From contig WHUX01000020.1 of the NCBI GenBank assembly GCA_015179025.1, positions 462,272 through 526,271 of the forward strand: a stretch of 64,000 nt of DNA. The letters are read 5' to 3'. Shown piece after piece: positions 57,240 through 64,000 of the stretch (positions are counted from its first letter, which is position 1; the number at the start of each line of letters is the position of its first letter). The stretch is from Terfezia claveryi (Eukaryota > Ascomycota > Pezizomycetes > Pezizales > Pezizaceae). Position numbers and translations under genes: made by a program. The notes beneath the pieces are model-generated. The model was given only the letters and a program-made list of their open reading frames with translations. It did no database searches and was not told the origin of the DNA.

Positions 57240-57632
57240 CGCACTCGACTAGACAAGGGACGTGCTGGTACCAAAATATGGCTATTTGGGGAGTAATTTA
57301 ACAGCCTCATGTCGGAATTTACGGCAATGAGGAAGCCGATAGACTGGCCAAGCTAGGAGCGGCGGAGCAGGTCGGGGGGCCGGGGGGGGGGACGGAGGTA
57401 GGAGTCAGGCAAGCATGGGAATAAGAAGAGGCAGGCGAGCCGGAGAGTAGTGGGAAGGGGAATGAGAGGGGTTCTAAAGTGGAACAGGAAGGTTCGTGCC
57501 AATTATACGCAGTGCAGGACCGGGAAGGGAAAACTGCAAGTGTGGAGACATATCCTGGACCCTATGGTTGACCCGGACTGCAGGTTTTGTGAGTCGGGAC
57601 CGGAATCCAGGCCTTATCCGTATTGCCGATGA
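57240..57632 (+). pseudogene. Tad-like LINE 3' fragment
   Basis: Broken frames read GNEEAD-like text (CGGCAATGAGGAAGCCGATA near 57321), then VLKWNRKVRANYTQCRTGKG and a CCHC-like HILDPMVDPDCRFCESGPES. This is the region after RNase H in fungal LINEs, including the Cys-rich knuckle. It is truncated on both sides. Confidence 0.6.
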
Positions 57633-57889
57633 GTGGCTTGGAAGGGCCCGGGGTGGAGCTCATGGGAGCAGGCAGACGAAAGGAGCGGTAGGAGGTTTTG
57701 TTTGGATGTATCTATCTTGATGTGCTCTTTCTTATGTCTTTTCCTAGGCTCGGGATCAGGTTGGACCCGCTTCTTGTACCGAAAGCTTTCCCGTCATGAT
57801 TGGGGTTATAGACTATGAGAAAGAAAGTTAATATAACCACATTAGGAGAGCTGCGAGTGGCTAAGCATATTGCCTTCACTTGGTATTTT

Positions 57890-58310
57890 AAGACTAAATA
57901 CAAGTAGATAAATATATTTATATGAGAGTCTTAAGCGGGTAGGAGGAGCTGAGAATAGATAAAGTATTTCATAAATTATCTTATTTAAGAAGATTCAAAT
58001 ATAGCATCTAATAGTTTAAGAATTACTAAATAAAAGATACTCTTTTATATTCTAATAACTTATTTATAGATTATCCTTATTAATATGAAAAAAAAATATA
58101 AGTTATAATTTATCTATTAAATAGATAGTTGAATATATTTTTAGTTATTTTTAGTTATTTTTAGATAGTTCTACCCTGTACTAGCTTTTTCATAGCAATA
58201 TTATACTAGATTTCATTCAGGTATATAATAAAAGTAATAATTTACTGAAGTACATTATAACTTTCTGATATTTCTTTCTTTGAATATATGTTTATTATAT
58301 TTACTTTTTT
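57890..58310. other. Very AT-rich tract
   Basis: About 400 bp consist almost only of A and T in TpA-rich words, with TTTTTAGTTA repeated near 58138-58165. Nothing coding is present. Such tracts are produced by heavy C-to-T mutation of duplicated DNA in fungi, although the original sequence cannot be recognised. Confidence 0.6.
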
Positions 58311-58717
58311 TTTTCTTGGAGTCTGTACGCTGTTGGAGCCTAAGGCTGCTCCCGAGCCAAAGAAACCAATACAAAATAACCCCTTCTTCCCCCACCAGCC
58401 CCTTGACCCTAATTGATATGATTATAAAGAATTATATTCTAGGGTCCGTACTATATACTTCATCACTATATTTCGTAGTAGGATCAGCAGTCTTATCCAC
58501 ATGTACATGAATGTTGATTAATAGAATACCGCATCTACTGGCGAACACAGTCCTCGTCAGTTCTAAGACACAGGCCGCGCTTATGCAGTAAAGCAAGCTA
58601 GACTAGCAGTAAAGGTCATAGTGTCCGATCACAATGAGAGAACTCAAACTGAGTTATAACAGTCCACTTTTTTGAAAAAGTGCTAAAGAATACGTGGATG
58701 ATACCACACAAAATGAG

Positions 58718-58884
58718 TACCGTATTTTCTGGTTGTTTATGACCCGGCGCTACTGCAAGTTCTCTCATACAAATCCAACGTTCTTGTCCGCACGAGCACT
58801 TCGATAGGTCTAGTTGAGTGAAAATCAAACCTCTTCACGTTAGATCTTGCTAGCTCCGGGTCATAAAGAACAGAAAATACGGTA
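58718..58884. mobile_element. 167-bp MITE nested in the left TIR
   Basis: TACCGTATTTTCTGGTTGTT (58718) faces its imperfect complement ending at 58884. GACCCGG/CCGGGTC is the inner boundary. After removal, the flanking text (AAGTGC...; TGAGCGCAAAATAG) matches the uninterrupted TIR of the 61904 element. Confidence 0.8.
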
Positions 58885-58984
58885 TCTGAGCGCAAAATAG
58901 ATGGATGATAGATACTACCACGTAACTTAGCTATAACAGTCCACTTTTTTAAACCAAGTAATTGTTATTAACACCTGCGCTCTA

Positions 58985-60600
58985 ATAACGATGTCTTCAG
59001 CAAAAGTCAGAGTTCGACCGGGCCCCAAGGCAAATCAACAGCCTTACAGCCACGCAGTCTTACCTCATTAAATATACGGAAGCCTAAGAAAGTAAATAGA
59101 GATGAAGGAGTGGATGTGGCCTCAGAATGGGTGGATGAAGAGGTTTCTAAAAAATCAAGAAAGACGCAGAAGAAGACGCGGAAGTCTTAGACTAGAGAGT
59201 TTAAGCTACGTGCTATTACTATGGTTCATAGTAGTGGACATGGAACGAGATGTAAGTAGAGTTGAAAATATCCTGGTAACATAGCTAATGGTTGTAGGGG
59301 TATCGGAGCAATTGGGTGTTTCAAGACCCATGCTACAAACATGGATAAGGCAGGAAGATAAAATTGTCGTATCACAGAAGGGATCAAGGAAAATAGAAGG
59401 GCACGAGTTGGACAATGGCCCAAATGGAAAAAGTACTACATACGAAATTTCTAGCAACACGTGCCCTTGGAAAGCCAGTAGGACAGCGATGGTTTATACG
59501 AGAGAGAAAAAGATCTTTCAACAGCTTTATCCTGAACAGGTGGATCGTGATGAGTAGAATAAGTGACATATTGATGTCAGTTTTCTTCAAAGACACCAGA
59601 AGAGAAAATTCCGGGCAGTTAAAGCTTTCTACGGAAATACGGCGGAAATCACAACCAGTCAACTCAGAGTTATCCACCTCTCCTCGCTTTCAACCATGTT
59701 ATATTTACAATATGGACAAACCCCACTTCCTTTTGAGTTTCTTCAACTCGTACTATGATACGAAAGGTGCAACTACGTTCTCATTCACTCTGAACATGTT
59801 TCATGGATAAACGACAAGCACCTTAATGCTTACAGCATGTTTGATGGATATTTACAATACAAGCCAATCCTGATTTTCCATAAACATGCAACGAAAGAAG
59901 TGCAGCTCGTCGAACTGAACGAACAAGTATAGTTCAGAGGTACATACGTACTTTAATCCTACTGCTTATAGTAATGAAAGTATTACATTAGGTTGGCTAA
60001 AGCATGATATATGTGGGATCCAAGAATTCGACTGGAATATATTTCCTAGCCTGAAGATTGGTTGTATTAGATGTTTTAGTGGAAAAAAGTCTAAGGCAGT
60101 CTTTGCAGTCATGAAGAGTTGGATTTACTGGTATATATTCAGATGGCTGTACTGGGATATGTACAACCAATGGATACCATTATTAACAAGCTAGTAAAGG
60201 ATAAATTAGCGATATTCTGAGCGTAGTGCGGTGAAAGTCGCACGCTACGTTCTGAGGGGGGGAAAACCTGCGAGGGTCTACCTAGCCCGCTTTCCTTTCT
60301 TTTATTAAAAAAAAGGGCAAATGAGGATGAGCCTGAGAGTACTAGCATTGGGCATCGCCGAATTGCCATTACACATGCAGTGGCAGCTGCCTGGTTATGG
60401 CTTCATAAACATAAGCGAGATACCATTATTAAGGCATTTAAGCAGACTGGTAATGATGACTATCAACTGCATGTACGAGGGCTACCTGATCTTGTGGTGG
60501 GGCAATGGGAGAAAGAGTTGGATTCCGATGAAGAGGTTGAATATGTTGTTGCGGCTGAGGATGAGGTGGTTGAAACCGATGTAAATCCTAGCATTACCTA
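58985..60600 (+). pseudogene. Pogo-like transposase relic
   Basis: Recognisable pieces in order: an HTH segment (VVGVSEQLGVSRPMLQTWIR near 59289-59350), the start of the DDE region (YIYNMDKPHFLLSF near 59700-59740), NPTAYS near 59955-59975, and a line ending VQPMDTIINKLVKDKL near 60160-60210 (equivalent of the family's LQPLDT box). The C-terminal segment (AAAWLWLHKHKRDTIIKAF near 60380-60440; EKELDSDEEVEYVV) follows the foreign insert. Many stops and frame shifts make it inactive. Confidence 0.7.
60219..60314 (+). other. Group II intron domain V/VI-like insert
   Basis: Bases 60219-60252 form a perfect domain V pattern: eight-pair outer stem GAGCGTAG/CTACGTTC, inner stem around a GAAA tetraloop (TGCGGT GAAA GTCGCA), and a two-base CG bulge, total 34 nt as in group II introns. 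The catalytic AGC triad is present. Downstream TGAGGGGGG and TCTACCTAGCCC resemble the domain VI region and 3' end. The related element at 61904 lacks this block and has about 12 other bases in its place. Confidence 0.75.
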
Positions 60601-60635
60601 GTGCACTTTTTCAAAAAAAGTGGACTGTTATACCG

Positions 60636-60823
60636 TATTATCTCGAGTTATTCGCTAGCGTAATTTCAATGTGAGCTGGTGGCTGCTGTATTGCTCGACA
60701 AATGTAAACCTGTTGGAGAGGCAGATCGCATCCTTCTGGTGAAGTTCCTTAGTTAAGCTCACCAGAAACACTCTTGCTATGCAGCTCACATTGAAATTAC
60801 GCTAGCGAATAACTCGAGATAAT
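60636..60823. mobile_element. 188-bp MITE nested in the right end
   Basis: TATTATCTCGAGTTATTCGC (60636) and its perfect complement ending at 60823 share over 40 bp of inverted sequence (through GCTAGCGTAATTTCAATGTG). Related to 62768-62887. Confidence 0.85.
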
Positions 60824-60919
60824 ACTGATCGGACACTATGACATTTACTGCTAGTCTAGCTTGCTTTACTGCATAAGCGCGGCCTGTGTCTTAGAACTGA
60901 CGAGGACGTAGATGCGGTA

Positions 60920-61903
60920 TTGTAATGTTTCACAGAACATATTTAATATGGACGGCTTGTACAACTGCGCGATAACTTTCACCCAACTGTACGTTAAGTA
61001 TTTTACCAGACGAGCGCGCCTGTACTATGCCGCTGCGGGTAGACCCCGTGTGCCTCTCTGGCCATGTTTACTGTAACCATCGTAATTCTCAATCTAATTA
61101 GAAACCCTAGAAGCCCTCAATGTTATATCAGCTTCGCAATATAGTTGAATACTACAATTCTGAAGATCAATTCACTTTCAAAGAGTTCCTACATTCCTGG
61201 AGAAATGTGTCATGGGGCCCTATTGACTATATAGCGCTCTTGCGACTATAAGGACGGCCGTAATTTCCTGCCGCAACGATATCTATTCCACAACACAGAT
61301 ATCAATCCTATAGCAGTAAAGTTCAATCCAACGATAGTTCCTCATGATGGATCTTATTTTGAAACACAAAATAAATCCTATATCGCTTAAACGTAAAGTT
61401 AACTCAAGACTTAGAACTTTATAGGCTTCGTATACTCGAGGTGATCTTGCTTTCAAATACTCGCTGGTGGTAGAATAAATTCAACCAGAACTACTCGCAC
61501 TATTTAATGCCACGGTGTTTGTAGATATTCTTGTGATAAAAATATTTTATAAAACGTGGGCGTTCCTGTCACCTCGAAATTTCTTCCTAAGTGTTATGCT
61601 ATCCACACCTTTATTAATGTAGTCGTTATTAATAGTACTACATATGGTAGACTAGGTTTAGGTTGACGGGCTTGGCATGATGTAGATAAGACGTGAAGAG
61701 GATCTGTGACAGAGAGGAGATTACGGGAAAGAATACGAAAATACGTTTTATCAGTTATGAAAGCCTCTGTACTAAATACACCCAAGAAACTTTCCTCCGG
61801 ATCGATTAACAAAACCCCTCCGAAAGCTACCATGGAAGACTTGGAAATCCCCAAAGCCCTCCACCGAGAGACTCTGGTCTTTGACCTCCTGGACAATACG
61901 AAC
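60920..61903. other. Spacer between two pogo-like elements
   Basis: There is no supportable gene. A ~55-bp stretch at 61703-61757 (TACGGGAAAGAATACGAAAA region) recurs in direct orientation at 62693-62746, on either side of the 61904-62593 element. Confidence 0.45.
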
Positions 61904-62593
61904 TACCGCATCTACTGGTGAGCAAGAGACCTGGTCAGTTTAGAGACATAGGTCGAGCTTATGCAGTAAGTGACACTACAACGGTCCATTTTTTGGGAAA
62001 AAGTGCACAAGGTATCCGAGCGCAAACTATTATCAACAAGCTAGTAAAGGATAAAATCGCGGATATTCTGGAGGAAACATTGGCAAATGAGGATGAAGAT
62101 ACTAGCATTCAACATCGCCGAATTGCAATTACACATGCAGTGGCAGCTGGCTTCATGAACATAAGCGAGATACCATTATTAAGGCATTTAAGCAGACGGG
62201 TATTTCACTTTGTCCAACTGGGAATGAAGACCATCAACTGCATGTACGAGGGCTACCTAATCTTGTGGTGGGGCCATGGGAAAAAGAGTTGGATTCCGAT
62301 GAAGAGGTTGAATATGTTGTTTTGGCTGAGAATGTGGAGGATGAAACCGATGTAAATCCTTAGCAGTATACTTTTTCAAAAAAATGGACTCTTGTAGATC
62401 AGTTTGCGCAGTGTACTTTTTCCAAAAAATGGTCTCTTGTAGATCAGATTGAACAGTATCATCCACTCTATTTTTGCGCTCGGATACCTTGTGCACTTTT
62501 TCCCAAAAAATGGACCGTTGTAGTGTCACTTACTGCATAAGCTCGACCTATGTCTCTAAACTGACCAGGTCTCTTGCTCCAGTAGATGCGGTA
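61904..62593 (+). mobile_element. Deleted pogo-like element, 690 bp, ~120-bp TIRs
   Basis: The ends TACCGCATCTACTGGTGAGC (61904) and its complement (62593) extend inward for about 120 bp each (to GAGCGCAAA). The single remaining coding piece (about 62023-62364) matches the last part of the transposase in the 58527 element, so most of the gene was lost by internal deletion. Confidence 0.85.
62023..62364 (+). pseudogene. C-terminal piece of the pogo-like transposase
   Basis: TIINKLVKDKIADILEETLA, then EDEDTSIQHRRIAITHAVAA, are in frame. A frame change after AVAA leads to SEIPLLRHL-type text, whose other frame gives RDTIIKAFKQTG and a C-terminal EKELDSDEEVEYVV segment. It aligns piece by piece with 60170-60600 and shows the sequence before the group II-like insert. 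Confidence 0.65.
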
Positions 62594-62767
62594 CGGTGCA
62601 TGGAAAAAGAATATGAGGATCCTCCTCATGAGAATGTGTCTTCTTGACCTTATCGATTATGGACAACTGGGCAAAGGCCGACAAATGGGCGTTGACAGAG
62701 AGAGAGATTACGGGAAGAGAATACGAAAATACGTTTTATCAGTTATTTGCACTCGTTATCAGGTTAC

Positions 62768-62887
62768 TACCGTAGAGACTCGAGTTAATCGCTAGCGTAA
62801 TTTCAATCTGAGCTGGGCAAATGTGAGCTTAAATTCCAGCAGCTCAGATTGAAATTACGCTAGCGAATAACTCGAGTCTCTACGGTA
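62768..62887. repeat. Hairpin MITE, ~120 bp
   Basis: GTAGAGACTCGAGTTAATCG faces its near-perfect complement. The arms of about 48 bp almost meet and share ATCGCTAGCGTAATTTCAAT with the MITE at 60636-60823. Confidence 0.8.
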
Positions 62888-63440
62888 ACCCGAACTAGAG
62901 ATTATTCCCATCTAGTCTGCATGTAGCTGTGTTTTATATACTTCGCTTATAGCTCGCTTATCCTATTAAAGAATACTTAGCCAAGCCAAATAAATTCAAC
63001 CTCCGATGCATTACCAACCCCGATACTTATCGAATTACTATCACTTAATAATAGCGTCTAGTGTCCATTGAAAATAAGTAATTTTCAACTACACATAACT
63101 TTATGAATAGAGAACCATGGGTCACAAGTAGATTACCATTGGAGAGGTATCAACACATAGAAGATTATAGAATCTTAGTTTGCATTTGGTTTCCGTCTAC
63201 AACTCTTCCTTTATGAGTGGTTTGCTGCCAATATTCTTCACATCCGCTTCACATATGTAGTTTTGAGGCTTCAAGGATGTGGTGCCTTCAAATGGTCTTG
63301 CGACATGTCACCGGTGGCTTGCATCCGTAAGCGGGGAGGAGTAGCAAAACCACGCTAAAACTGAGAAGCCAGGGGTTTTTTTTTTTTTTTCTTTTGCTTC
63401 ATTTGACGTACGGATATAACGTGCCAACCAGACTACGGAT
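62888..63440. other. Spacer with a T tract
   Basis: No gene. A T-rich homopolymer tract lies at 63375-63392. Confidence 0.4.
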
Positions 63441-63680
63441 TACAGTTAGGTGGCAATGAATTTGGTACCCCCCTTGCATTAGAGTCCTGCATTAGCATAC
63501 ATTTAGCACACATATTATAGGTTTAAAGCATGCTACATACTCGCCCTCTATTATGGGTACCTCCCTTATATCAGAGTCTTGCATTAGCACATATTTAATA
63601 TATATATTATAGGTTTAAAGCATGCTGCATACTCGCCCCCTATTATGCGGGGTACCAAATCCATTGCCACCTAACCTGTA
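63441..63680. mobile_element. 240-bp MITE made of an internal duplication
   Basis: TACAGTTAGGTGGCAATGAA (63441) pairs with the complement ending ...CCTAACCTGTA at 63680. TA is at both edges. Between them about 92 bp are repeated twice in direct order (GTTTAAAGCATGCT at about 63521 and 63612). Confidence 0.8.
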
Positions 63681-64000
63681 CTACTTAACCTTCAAAAAAA
63701 AAAAGAAAAAAAACCTGCAGTCGGTTTTAAGCGAGTTTGCTACATATAGGGTAAGTTAACAGCCTTTTCTCTGAATTTCTTTTTTTTTTTTTTCTTTAGT
63801 TCCTTTTTAATAAGGGAGGTCTGTTGTTACGAGTAGAATTGAAGTTATTTCTAGAAACGCTAAATTATATGGGGAATAGCGTATTTCTCCAACCCGAAAA
63901 TCTCCTTTTTTTTTGTTTTTTTTTTTTAAAAAAAAAAACTCATCACTCATATTCGGTCCCAATGGCAGGGACCATGAAAAACCACCCGGAAACCCAGGTA
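63681..64000. other. Low-complexity spacer at the window end
   Basis: Homopolymer A and T tracts occur at 63696-63714, 63780-63796 and 63908-63939. No coding sequence was seen. Confidence 0.5.

Larger units (their letters stand above)
58527..60919 (+). mobile_element. Pogo-like element, 2.4 kb, with nested MITEs and a foreign insert
   Basis: Long inverted ends (about 100 bp) start TACCGCATCTACTGGCGAAC at 58527 and end with the complement at 60919. It carries a broken pogo transposase (58985-60600), a 167-bp MITE inside the left end (58718-58884), a 188-bp MITE inside the right end (60636-60823), and a short group II intron-like insert (60219-60314). A deleted relative of the same family lies at 61904-62593. 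Confidence 0.85.

Noticed and set aside
57890..58310. Mitochondrial DNA insertion (numt) as the source of the AT-rich tract
   Set aside because: No mitochondrial gene or intron motif is recognisable here, unlike the domain V block at 60219. RIP-like decay explains it as well.
14494..64000. tRNA or rRNA genes
   Set aside because: I looked for B-box-like GGTTCGAATCC motifs with cloverleaf arms and for conserved rRNA words and saw none. GGTTCGACTGTA-type hits belong to pogo terminal repeats.

Overview
The window looks like nuclear DNA of a filamentous ascomycete. The genes have short GT-AG introns of about 55-190 nt with CTNAC-type branch sites, the histidine kinase and the NACHT/ankyrin protein are of fungal type, and every family of mobile DNA present is common in fungi. 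The density of nested, transition-mutated transposons fits a repeat-rich Pezizomycete (truffle or morel relative), but this lineage is an inference and no marker gene fixes it.

Host genes are few. (1) The 3' part of a multi-exon gene of unknown function lies at 1-1373 (+). (2) A GAF-type hybrid histidine kinase is encoded at 9603-14493 (-). It is complete except for one missing base in a homopolymer. (3) A 500-residue coiled-coil protein is encoded at 29437-31010 (-). (4) A five-exon NACHT/ankyrin (fungal NLR-like) protein is encoded at 40044-44244 (-). Its Walker A motif is completed by a 25-nt micro-exon. The remaining 80% or so is mobile DNA or unassigned spacer.

Mobile DNA, left to right. 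A pogo/CENPB-type transposase at 2840-7727 is split by a PIF/Harbinger element (3800-6608). At 15920-19654 lie a Harbinger deletion derivative, pogo-type MITEs and fragments. A Ty3/Gypsy LTR retrotransposon (20719-27222, minus strand, TSD TGGGG) sits between two inverted ~340-bp arms and beside a decayed Tc1/mariner transposase (27690-28731). A second two-gene Harbinger element spans 31780-34323. A long inverted repeat lies at 35268-36885 and a pogo-type element at 36964-39433. Tad-like LINE tails are at 34636, 45120, 55357 and 57240. hAT MITEs with TSDs and a hAT transposase end occupy 50679-53821. A cluster of TA-flanked pogo elements with MITEs inside them fills 58527-62887.

Within the transposons, nearly all in-frame stops and LTR-LTR differences can be explained by C-to-T or G-to-A changes, as expected of RIP-like mutation. 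The most unexpected object is a 34-nt block at 60219-60252 with the sequence and fold of group II intron domain V. It lies in about 95 bp of extra sequence inside a nuclear pogo transposase relic and looks like a small organelle-derived (numt-type) insertion.
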